A stretch of DNA of 27,953 nucleotides, taken from positions 1 through 27,953 of the forward strand of contig NZ_JBMGQR010000055.1 in assembly GCF_049059935.1 (NCBI RefSeq), in the 5' to 3' direction. Made by a program: the position numbers and the translations under genes. This document shows, piece by piece, positions 1 to 7,098 of the stretch (positions are counted from its first letter, which is position 1; each line of letters opens with the position of its first letter). Source of the stretch: JAURVT01 sp049059935. GTDB lineage: Bacteria; Actinomycetota; Actinomycetes; Propionibacteriales; Nocardioidaceae. A model generated the notes under the pieces. That model had not been told where the DNA came from, searched no databases, and saw only the letters and a program-made list of their open reading frames with translations.

Positions 1-382
1 GCCGCGGCGAGAACACCGCGTCCCCCGCGGCCACCCGGCCGACCGCGTCGACGAGCTCGGGCCCGGTGATGTTCTTGGTGACGTAGCCGCGGGCGCCCGC
101 CCGGATGACGCCGATGACGTCCTCGGCGGCGTCGCTCACCGACAGGGCGAGGAAGCGCACCTCGGGGTGCCGGGCCGACACCTGCTTGATCACCTCGGTG
201 CCGCCGCCCCCGGGCATGTGGACGTCGAGCAGCACCACATCGGGCAGCAGGCGGGTGATCGCGGCGACGGCGCTCGCCACGTCCTCGGCCTCGCCGACGA
301 CGTCGACCAGCCGCCCGACCTCGGCGCGGACGCCGGCGCGGAACATCGCGTGGTCGTCGACGATCACGACTCGGTGGCTCAT
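1..382 (-). CDS. NarL/FixJ-type response regulator, 3' end beyond window
   Basis: This is the receiver domain of a two-component response regulator; the 127 residues visible run from the ATG to the window edge, so the expected C-terminal LuxR-type helix-turn-helix lies outside. The acidic pocket is seen as VIVDDH (D9, D10), the phospho-acceptor is D53 in LLDVHMPG, and the conserved lysine is K103 in GYVTKN. The ATG overlaps the TGA of the upstream histidine kinase as ATGA, so the pair is probably translationally coupled and forms a cognate system. By family knowledge it would bind DNA after phosphorylation by the kinase. The neighbouring PspC genes suggest an envelope-stress regulon, possibly including autoregulation of the divergent operon, but that is inference. 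The receiver assignment is secure; the output domain is only expected. Confidence 0.9.
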   Translation of the reverse strand, partial: MSHRVVIVDDHAMFRAGVRAEVGRLVDVVGEAEDVASAVAAITRLLPDVVLLDVHMPGGGGTEVIKQVSARHPEVRFLALSVSDAAEDVIGVIRAGARGYVTKNITGPELVDAVGRVAAGDAVFSPR

Positions 383-1665
383 CGGGTCTCCTCTGGCTGG
401 TGCTCGGGTTCGTGGGTGCGCCGCCGCAGCGGCAGGCTGAGCCGGACCTCGGTGCCCTCGCCGGGTGCGGTGCGCACCTCGGCGACGCCGCCGTGACGCT
501 CCATCCGGCCCTCGATGGACCCGCGGACGCCCATCCGGTCCAGGCCGACCGCCGCCCGGTCGAACCCCGTGCCGCGGTCGCGGACGAACACCTCGGCGGC
601 GGAGGCGCCGACCTCGAGGTAGACGTCGACGCGTGCCGCCCCGGAGTGCTGGGCGGCGTTGGTCATGGCCTCGCGGGCGGCGCGCACCAGGGCGAGCACG
701 TCGGGGTCCCCCTCGACGGCGACGTCGCCCACGCCCACCACCTCGATCGGCACGCGGTGCATCTCCTCGACGTCGGCGGCGTCGTCGGTCAGCGCCGCGC
801 GGAGCGTGTCGGCCACCTCGCCGTCCTCGCCGTACAGCCACGCGCGCAGCTCGCGCTCCTGGCGACGGGCGAGCGTGCCGACGGTGGCGGGGTCGTGGGC
901 GTTCTTCTGCAGCAGCGCCAGGGTCTGGAGCACCGAGTCGTGCAGGTGCGCGGCGACGTCGGCGCGCTCCTGCGAGCGGATGCGCTCGCGTCGCTCGGCG
1001 GTCAGGTCGGTGGTGAGCCGGTAGATCCACGGCCCGAGGATGAGCGCGACCCCGACGAGCGCGACGGCGAGCGCCGCGACGACGTCGGTGGCGACCGAGA
1101 AACCGCCGCTGCCGAGCAGCAGGAACCCGGCGGCGAGGACGACCAGCAGCGCACCGAGGGCACGGCGGCTCACGGCCTCCCAGCCGGTGGTGCCGACGAC
1201 CCAGGTGCTCCACCGGTCGTCGTCGGCCTGGCGCCAGATCACCGCGACGCCGGCGACGCCGACCAGCAGCGGGACGAACAGGGTCCCGCCGGGGCCGACC
1301 CCGAGCCCGAGCACCTGCAGGAGCAGCACGACGCCGAAGCCGAGCGCGAGCAGCGCGACGGTCTGGACCAGCTCGGTGCGCGACATCGGGGACGGCGACG
1401 GCTGCGTGCGCAGCCCGCGTCGCGCGGCGGAGTCCAGACCGCCGCTGCGGCTCGGCTCCTCGATCGGCAGGACGCGCCAGTACACGGCGTAGGCGATCAC
1501 GCCGGCGAACCCGAACCAGGTGGCCACCACGAACGCCAGGCGCACCCACACCACGTCGACGCCGACGTTGTCGGCGATGCCGCGGGCCACCCCGCCGATG
1601 ACGCGCCGCTCGGCCGGCCGGACGGCGCGAGGCACCGGTCGTCCGTGCGTCGTGGAGGTGGTCAC
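379..1665 (-). CDS. PspC-domain sensor histidine kinase (HisKA_3/HATPase)
   Basis: Membrane sensor kinase of 428 residues starting at GTG. An N-terminal PspC domain (about residues 18-70, RRVIGGVARGIADN and a hydrophobic helix ending in VLPIEE) is followed by several more membrane helices (about 100-120, 128-145, 170-187, 192-215). The dimerisation helix carries the phospho-acceptor H242 in LHDSVLQTL, typical of the NarX/LiaS-like HisKA_3 group. The ATPase domain shows the N box (AREAMTNAAQHSG, 330-342) and the G boxes DRGTGFD (363-369) and MGVRGSIEGR. The GTG start places the PspC domain at the N-terminus; a longer open frame upstream runs into the divergent gene and is not believed. The stop overlaps the response-regulator start. 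The gene diverges from the PspC-toastrack operon across 130 bp that probably holds both promoters, though I could not assign -10/-35 boxes. Confidence 0.93.
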   Translation of the reverse strand: MTTSTTHGRPVPRAVRPAERRVIGGVARGIADNVGVDVVWVRLAFVVATWFGFAGVIAYAVYWRVLPIEEPSRSGGLDSAARRGLRTQPSPSPMSRTELVQTVALLALGFGVVLLLQVLGLGVGPGGTLFVPLLVGVAGVAVIWRQADDDRWSTWVVGTTGWEAVSRRALGALLVVLAAGFLLLGSGGFSVATDVVAALAVALVGVALILGPWIYRLTTDLTAERRERIRSQERADVAAHLHDSVLQTLALLQKNAHDPATVGTLARRQERELRAWLYGEDGEVADTLRAALTDDAADVEEMHRVPIEVVGVGDVAVEGDPDVLALVRAAREAMTNAAQHSGAARVDVYLEVGASAAEVFVRDRGTGFDRAAVGLDRMGVRGSIEGRMERHGGVAEVRTAPGEGTEVRLSLPLRRRTHEPEHQPEETR

Positions 1666-1795
1666 GCCCCGATCGTCACACGTCCGCGGACTCGCGTGCC
1701 ACGGGTGCGTCACCCACCCGGACCAGGGTCGGGACCCGACGGGCTCAGGGTCCTGCCCGATGCGCAGGGGCAGACGCCCCGTCCACGATGGAGCC

Positions 1796-2995
1796 ATGAC
1801 CGAAGCACCCCCCGAGGCCGATCCGCCTCCCGCCGACCCGCCTCCCACCGACCAGGCCCCCACAGCCACGCCGCCGGTCCGCGGCTCGGTGTTCGAGGCC
1901 GTCCGCCCCGGCGACGACCGCGTCGTGGCCGGGGTCTGCGCCGGCGTCGCCCGCCAGCTGGGCATCGACCCGGTGATCCTGCGCGTGGCGGTCGGCGTCC
2001 TCACCCTGGTGGGACTCTCCGGCGCCATCATCTACGCGGTCGCGTGGGTCGTCCTGCCCGACGAGGCCACGGGCCGCAGCGTCGCCCAGGACCACCTGGG
2101 CGTCAAGGACAACGAGCCGCAGATCCGTGGCGCGGCCCTTGTCGTCGGCGGGATTCTGGCCCTGGTCAGCGGCTTCGGGCTCGTGGGCGAGGCCCCCTGG
2201 GACACCCCGTTCCCCTACATCGGGCTGCTGTCGATCGCGGGCCTGTGGTGGTGGGTGATCCGCCCGCACCAGCGCGCCGAGCGAGAGCGGCGCACCGCCG
2301 CCGGCCCGGTGCCCCCGCCGCCCCCGCCCGGGGACGGGCAGCAGACACTGGTCGGCTGGGGCGGCGTGCCCGGCCCCGTCGTCCCGCCGCGACCGGTGGA
2401 CCCCCGTCACGACGGCGGGCGCCTGACCTGGGCCACGCTGGCCCTGGCGCTCGTCGCGACGGGGGTGCTCGGCGTCCTCGACGCGACCGGCACCTCGCTG
2501 CCGTGGAGCGCCTACCCCGCTGCCGCGCTCGGCGTCATCGGCGTCGGGATGCTCGTCGGCACCGTCTTCGGCAACGCCCGCCCCCTCGTGCTCCCCGCCG
2601 TCCTGGTCGGCCTGGCGCTGGCGGTCGCCACGGCCCTGCCGACCCCGACCGTCGGGCAGCGCACCTACCAGCCCGCCGACGCGGCGTCGGTGCGGTCGAC
2701 GTACGAGCTGGGCGTGGGCAGCCTGCGTCTGGACCTCACCGGGGTGTCCGACCCCGACGCGCTCACCGGACGCGAGGTCCGGCTCCAGAACGGCCTCGGC
2801 GAGGTGGTCGTCACCGTGCCCCGCGATCTCGCGGTCTCGGTCGAGGCCCGCTCGCGAGCCGGTCAGGTGGACGCCCTCGGACGACGCGTCGACGGCAGCC
2901 CGACCTCGCTCGACGTGCCGGCACCCGCCGGCACGCCCCACCTGCGCCTGGTCGTCGGCCAGAACGCCGGACAGATCGAGGTGATCCGCCGATGA
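1796..2995 (+). CDS. PspC domain-toastrack membrane protein
   Basis: A 399-residue membrane protein. A proline-rich acidic N-terminus (1-30) precedes a PspC domain (about 36-90, with RVVAGVCAGVARQLGID and a helix ending in VVLPDE), then two helices (112-130, 140-155), a proline-rich linker (170-200), three further helices (210-228, 238-256, 263-281) and a soluble C-terminal domain (about 290-399) rich in short beta strands. That last part looks like a toastrack (LiaF-like/DUF4097-like) domain, a known partner of PspC in envelope-stress systems. Start chosen at the ATG before MTEAPPEADP. It is the first gene of an operon whose next two genes each start inside the preceding stop codon, and it diverges from a PspC histidine kinase. 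A role in sensing or modulating membrane stress with that kinase is inference. Confidence 0.88.
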   Translation: MTEAPPEADPPPADPPPTDQAPTATPPVRGSVFEAVRPGDDRVVAGVCAGVARQLGIDPVILRVAVGVLTLVGLSGAIIYAVAWVVLPDEATGRSVAQDHLGVKDNEPQIRGAALVVGGILALVSGFGLVGEAPWDTPFPYIGLLSIAGLWWWVIRPHQRAERERRTAAGPVPPPPPPGDGQQTLVGWGGVPGPVVPPRPVDPRHDGGRLTWATLALALVATGVLGVLDATGTSLPWSAYPAAALGVIGVGMLVGTVFGNARPLVLPAVLVGLALAVATALPTPTVGQRTYQPADAASVRSTYELGVGSLRLDLTGVSDPDALTGREVRLQNGLGEVVVTVPRDLAVSVEARSRAGQVDALGRRVDGSPTSLDVPAPAGTPHLRLVVGQNAGQIEVIRR

Positions 2996-3240
2996 GCACG
3001 CACCGGTTCGACTGGCAGGGACTGGCCTGGGGCGGACTCGCCCTGGCGGTGGTGGGCCACTGGCTCGCGCGCGAGCTGGGGCTCGTCGACACTGGCGACC
3101 TGGCCCTGCTGCTCCCCCTCGTCCTGATCGTCGCCGGGGTCGTCGGGGTCGCCGTCTCGGTGCTCCGCCCCCGCCGTCCCGCGCGTCCCGCGCACCAGTC
3201 CGTCCACCCACCCGCACCGACCCAGGAGGAGCTCCCATGA
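2992..3240 (+). CDS. Small two-helix membrane protein in PspC operon
   Basis: An 82-residue protein not assigned to a named family. It has two hydrophobic segments (about 11-26 and 37-57, the second DLALLLPLVLIVAGVVGVAVSVL) followed by a positively charged, proline-rich tail. Its ATG overlaps the TGA of the PspC-toastrack gene (ATGA) and its own TGA overlaps the start of the next PspC gene, so it is translated as the middle gene of a three-gene unit. The MSTH start is shared by the next protein (MSTHPYHPP), hinting at a similar leader context. Presumably a membrane accessory of the PspC system; the function is unknown. Confidence 0.8.
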   Translation: MSTHRFDWQGLAWGGLALAVVGHWLARELGLVDTGDLALLLPLVLIVAGVVGVAVSVLRPRRPARPAHQSVHPPAPTQEELP

Positions 3241-3449
3241 GCACCCACCCGTACCACCCGCCCGTCCGCCTCACCCGGAGCCGCGACGACCGCTGGATCT
3301 CCGGCGTCTGCGGAGGCGTCGCCGAGCGCCTGGACATCGACGCCAACCTCGTCCGCGCCGTCGTCGTGGTGGCCACGCTCGTGGGCTTCGGCTCGGTGGT
3401 CGTGGCCTACCTGCTGGCCTGGCTCCTGATGCCGCTCGAGGAGCGCTGA
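3237..3449 (+). CDS. Stand-alone PspC domain protein
   Basis: A 70-residue protein that is almost entirely one PspC domain: LTRSRDDRWISGVCGGVAERL followed by a single hydrophobic helix and a terminal LLMPLEER. The start is well supported by an AGGAGG Shine-Dalgarno at 3224-3229, seven bases before the ATG, and by an ATGA overlap with the preceding gene. It is the third PspC domain of this locus, after those in the kinase and in the toastrack protein. Its last 43 bases overlap the 3' end of the convergent phosphodiesterase gene. By family knowledge PspC proteins sit in the inner membrane and pass envelope-stress signals; the direct partner here is unknown. Confidence 0.9.
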   Translation: MSTHPYHPPVRLTRSRDDRWISGVCGGVAERLDIDANLVRAVVVVATLVGFGSVVVAYLLAWLLMPLEER

Positions 3450-4453
3450 CGAGCCTTCCACTCCTCGCGGGCGGCGTACGCCGTCCGCGGGAAGTCGGTG
3501 AAGACGCCGTCGACGCCGGTGTCGAAGAACGCCTCGTACTCGGCGGCGGCGTCGCCGTGGTCGGTCGGCTCGTCCCCGTGGCGGAGCTCGGCCGGCAGGT
3601 AGACGTTCTCGTCGCGCAGGGTCCAGACCACCACCTCGAGGTCGTGGGCGTGGGCGTCGTCGACCAGCGAGGACGGCTCGGTGCTGCGGCCCTGCGCGTC
3701 GCGCGGCAGCACCTGCAGCTTGTTGGCGCCGACGGCGTCGGCGTAGGTCGCCACCTCCGCCAGCCCCTCGGCGCTGGAGAGGTCGGCGTACGTCCGCGGG
3801 TCGCCGGCCGCCGTGAGGTCGTAGGGGGCCCCGAGGTCCCACAGCAGCTGCACGATCGTGAGGTCGCACGCGCTGCGCAGGTCGCGCAGCGCCCGCGTCT
3901 CCATCGACTCCAGCTGGACGGGCACCCGGCCGGCCGTCGCGAGGTCGTGACGGTCGAGCACCCCGAGCACGAGGTCGGCCAGGTCGTGGCCGAGCACCCC
4001 GTAGTAGGTGGGGTGCTTGAGCTCGACGCACAGGCCCACCGGCGTCTCGCGCGCCCGGTTGACCTCGCCCAGCAGGGCGCACAGCTCGTCGAGGGTGAGG
4101 ATGCCGTGCTGGTCGTCCTGGCGCGTGTTGTCCGGTCGCACGTTCGGGCGCGCCTCACGGGCGCGCAGGGTGCGGATCTCGGCGAGCGTGAAGTCCTCGG
4201 TGAACCAGCCCGTGACCTCGACGCCGTCGACCCACCGGGTGGTGTGCCGGTCGGCGAACTCCGGACGGTCGGCGACGTCGGTGCAGTGCGCGATGTCGTT
4301 GGCGTGCCGCACCACCAGGTGTCCGTCGGAGGTCAGCACCACGTCGGGCTCGAGCAGGTCGGCACCCTGCTCCACCGCCAGCTCGAAGGCCGCGCGCGTG
4401 TGCTCCACCCGTTCCCCGCTCGCACCTCGGTGCGCCACGATCCACGGCTCCAC
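3407..4453 (-). CDS. Glycerophosphodiester phosphodiesterase (GDPD family)
   Basis: A 348-residue enzyme expected to hydrolyse glycerophosphodiesters to glycerol-3-phosphate and an alcohol. The catalytic His-Arg pair appears at the N-terminus as IVAHRGASGE, followed by the metal-binding ADLLEPDVVLTSDGHLVVRH block and CVELKHP; the C-terminus holds VDGVFTDFP, typical of the TIM-barrel end. It is near the length of the longer GlpQ-like members and shows no signal peptide, so it is probably cytoplasmic, unlike secreted GlpQ. The GTG at 4453 is the only sensible in-frame start, although a GGAGG lies only about one base upstream, closer than usual. The TAG stop falls inside the convergent PspC gene, giving a 43-bp tail-to-tail overlap. 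It lies 55 bp downstream of the GGDEF/EAL gene on the same strand. Confidence 0.9.
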   Translation of the reverse strand: MEPWIVAHRGASGERVEHTRAAFELAVEQGADLLEPDVVLTSDGHLVVRHANDIAHCTDVADRPEFADRHTTRWVDGVEVTGWFTEDFTLAEIRTLRAREARPNVRPDNTRQDDQHGILTLDELCALLGEVNRARETPVGLCVELKHPTYYGVLGHDLADLVLGVLDRHDLATAGRVPVQLESMETRALRDLRSACDLTIVQLLWDLGAPYDLTAAGDPRTYADLSSAEGLAEVATYADAVGANKLQVLPRDAQGRSTEPSSLVDDAHAHDLEVVVWTLRDENVYLPAELRHGDEPTDHGDAAAEYEAFFDTGVDGVFTDFPRTAYAAREEWKARQRSSSGIRSQASR

Positions 4454-4508
4454 CCCTCCAGCGTGGCACGTGAGGGGTCGAGGACGGCGGGAGGCTCGCG
4501 GCGAGTCG

Positions 4509-7055
4509 TCAGTGCGGCGTGCGGCCGAGGGAGGCCGGCGGCACCGAGGGGACCGACGGCTCCGACGGCAGCAGCGCGATCGGCCGCGACCGGCGCACGG
4601 CGAGCCACGCGAGCACGTCGGCACCCGGCATCGGTCGGGCGAGCCCGTACCCCTGGTAGGAGTCGCAGCCCATCTCGGCGACCAGGGCGGTCGTGAGGTC
4701 GTTCTCGACGCCCTCGGCCACCACGCGGAGCCCGAGGTCGTGGGCGAGCGTGACCGTGGCGCGGACGATCGTCGAGTCGGCGGAGACCTGCTCGAGCCGG
4801 ACGACGAACGACCGGTCGATCTTCACCTCGTGCACCGGGAGCCGGTCGAGGTAGGACAGCGAGGAGTGCCCCGTGCCGAAGTCGTCGACCGACAGACGCA
4901 CGCCGAGGCCGTGCAGCGCCGTCAGCACCGCGAGGCTCCGCTCGGGGTCGCGCATCGCGTCGCTCTCGGTGAGCTCGACGACGAGCGCCTCGGGCGGCGT
5001 GGCCGTCGCACGGAGCTCGGCGGCCACCCGGTCGACCAGCCGCGGGTCGGCGACGTCGGCGGGCGTGACGTTGACGGACACGACGAGCCGGTGGCCGGAG
5101 CGTGCCCACTCGGCCCGGGCCTCGAGCGCGCGACGCAGCACGGTGCCGGTCAGCTCGTGGATCAGGCCGGTGCGGTGCGCCACCGCCACGATCTCGGGCG
5201 GGGGCACGAAGCCGAACTGCGGGTGCTGCCACCGCAGGAGCGCCTCGAACCCGGTGACCGAGCCGGTGCGGGCGTCGGCCTGCGGCTGGAAGTACAGCTC
5301 CAGGGCCCCGTCGGCCAGGGCGACCTTGAGGTCGGCGGCGAGGGCGAGCCGGCGTGCGGTCGAGTGCCCGTCCTCGGCCCGGTAGTCGCGCACGCCGCTG
5401 CGGTCGGCCTTGGCGGCGTACATCGCGACGTCGGCCTGGGCCAGGATCTCGTCGGCGCTCTGGGAGCTCCCGTTGAAGGTGGTGACGCCGATGCTGGCCG
5501 ACGTGGTCAGCCCGACCCCGAGCAGGGGCACCGGCGCGCTGAGCACGTCGTGCAGCGTCGCGGCGTGGGCGAGCGCGGTCTCCACGTCCAGGCCGGGCAG
5601 CAGGACGGCGAACTCGTCGCCGCCCAGACGGGCCACCAGCCCGTCGCTCGCCTCGGCGAGCAGCGATCCCGTCACCGTCAGCAGCCGGTCGCCGGCGCTG
5701 TGGCCGAGCGTGTCGTTGACGTCCTTGAAGTCGTCGAGGTCGAGCAGCAGCACCGCGGTGCTCGACTCGTCGCCCATCGCCTCGCGGACGGCCTGCTGGA
5801 ACGCGCGACGGTTGGGCAGCCCGGTGAGGGGGTCGTGCATCGCCTCGTGGGCGCGCTCGTCGGCCAACCGGCGCAGCCGGTCGACCGCGCGGGCCTTGTC
5901 CAGGGCGACGGCGGTGTGCCCGCCGACGGCCTCGAACACGCGCAGGTCCTCGGGGCCGAACGTCTCCTCCTCGAAGGTCCGGTCGGTCACCAGCAGCACG
6001 CCCGCGACCTCGCCGTCTGGTCGCAGCGGGACGGCGAGACCGTCGCGCGGCGCGTCGCCGGCGGGCTCCGACGCCCCCCGCTTGAACAGCACCGGCTGGC
6101 CGCCCAGCGCCGCGGACCACCACGCCCGTGACGCACCGAGGTCGACGTCCTCGATCCTCAGCACGCCGGCGGACCAGGTGAGGTGGCGACCCGGCTCGTC
6201 CCCGTCGGGCAGCACGACGAGCTGGGCGGTCGTGGCGTGCATCAGTCGCGACGCCTCGGACAGGATGCTGGCGACCGCGTCCTCGAGCTCGGCCTGGTGG
6301 CTGGTGGACCCGACGAACTGGTAGAGCAGCTGCAGGCGCGTGTGGCCCCGGGCGAGCCGGACGTGGATCCGGTACCCGGCCACCAGCAGGGCCACCAGGA
6401 CGCCGAGCAGCGGGAGCGCGGTCGGGCTCGCGACGACGAGCGTCACGAGCAGCAGGGCGACGCAGGTGTTGACCATCGCCGCCGGGATGCCGGTACGGAT
6501 CGCCTCGCGCAGCACGGCGGAGTCGAAGCGCGAGTCGGTCAGGCTGATGGCGGCCGTCACCGCGGCGGCCGAGATCAGGTCGACGACCAGCACCGCCGCT
6601 GCGGCCGCGAGCCAGGCGCGGGGGCCGACGGGATCGGCGCCGGCGAGGACCGCGTGGAAGACGACCGCACCGAGTGCCGCCTCCAGGCTGAGCATCGCCA
6701 GGTTGAACCCCAGCTTCAGACCCCTCACGCGGGTCCACAGCACGAGCGCCAGGCCCGCGCCGAGCACGTAGGCCGAGACGTACTGCTGCGGGGCCAGGAA
6801 GGCCAGGCCGGCCACCGCGGGGATCTCCCGCAGGACGTGGCTGTGCGAGCTGCGCTCGGCGGGCAGGTGGATGACCAGGACCTCGGCGAGCGCGAACAGC
6901 GGCACCAGCACGAACCAGCCCGTCGTGGGCACGGCCGCCTGCGGGCTGACCACGAGTCCGGGCACGGCGATGGCGGCCGCCAGGGCCGCCATCACCGCGC
7001 TCAGCTGCCACACCCGGCGCTCGGGCCGGGTGGCACGCTCGACGAGCGTCGTCAT
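4509..7055 (-). CDS. Membrane GAF-GGDEF-EAL cyclic-di-GMP protein
   Basis: An 848-residue putative dual c-di-GMP enzyme. Residues about 15-230 form a membrane domain of roughly eight hydrophobic helices; 245-385 look like a GAF-type sensor ending in a helical linker; 400-560 are a GGDEF domain with RLGGDEF (G478-F482) intact; 575-820 are an EAL domain with FEALLRW (E604-L606), VVELTES (E694, E697), VDDFGTG (D724, D725) and K745 in VKIDRSF. All main catalytic residues of both domains are present, so cyclase and phosphodiesterase activity are both possible. The position expected for the RxxD inhibitory site before GGDEF (469-472) reads ASDG, so product inhibition through that site seems absent. 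A short proline/serine tail ends the protein. Same strand as, and 43 bp after, the S8 protease. Confidence 0.93.
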   Translation of the reverse strand: MTTLVERATRPERRVWQLSAVMAALAAAIAVPGLVVSPQAAVPTTGWFVLVPLFALAEVLVIHLPAERSSHSHVLREIPAVAGLAFLAPQQYVSAYVLGAGLALVLWTRVRGLKLGFNLAMLSLEAALGAVVFHAVLAGADPVGPRAWLAAAAAVLVVDLISAAAVTAAISLTDSRFDSAVLREAIRTGIPAAMVNTCVALLLVTLVVASPTALPLLGVLVALLVAGYRIHVRLARGHTRLQLLYQFVGSTSHQAELEDAVASILSEASRLMHATTAQLVVLPDGDEPGRHLTWSAGVLRIEDVDLGASRAWWSAALGGQPVLFKRGASEPAGDAPRDGLAVPLRPDGEVAGVLLVTDRTFEEETFGPEDLRVFEAVGGHTAVALDKARAVDRLRRLADERAHEAMHDPLTGLPNRRAFQQAVREAMGDESSTAVLLLDLDDFKDVNDTLGHSAGDRLLTVTGSLLAEASDGLVARLGGDEFAVLLPGLDVETALAHAATLHDVLSAPVPLLGVGLTTSASIGVTTFNGSSQSADEILAQADVAMYAAKADRSGVRDYRAEDGHSTARRLALAADLKVALADGALELYFQPQADARTGSVTGFEALLRWQHPQFGFVPPPEIVAVAHRTGLIHELTGTVLRRALEARAEWARSGHRLVVSVNVTPADVADPRLVDRVAAELRATATPPEALVVELTESDAMRDPERSLAVLTALHGLGVRLSVDDFGTGHSSLSYLDRLPVHEVKIDRSFVVRLEQVSADSTIVRATVTLAHDLGLRVVAEGVENDLTTALVAEMGCDSYQGYGLARPMPGADVLAWLAVRRSRPIALLPSEPSVPSVPPASLGRTPH

Positions 7056-7070
7056 CTCACCTCATCTCGG

Positions 7071-7091
7071 GTGCGTCCGGGACGGACGCAC
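7071..7091 (-). terminator. Short perfect hairpin between protease and GGDEF/EAL genes
   Basis: GTGCGTCC and GGACGCAC form a perfect 8-bp stem with a 5-base loop. It begins 8 bases after the protease stop codon and ends 15 bases before the GGDEF/EAL ATG. There is no T-tract, as is common in high-GC actinobacteria. It could terminate or attenuate transcription from the protease gene, or mask the ribosome site of the next gene. Confidence 0.5.
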
Positions 7092-7098
7092 GGTGGGC

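Noticed and set aside
400..3240. A 946-codon plus-strand open frame covering the kinase and PspC genes
   Set aside because: It is antisense to the kinase and out of frame with the PspC-toastrack gene until its last 82 codons, which are the real small membrane protein. Its peptide is repetitive Arg/His/Pro/Gly, typical of GC-rich shadow frames.
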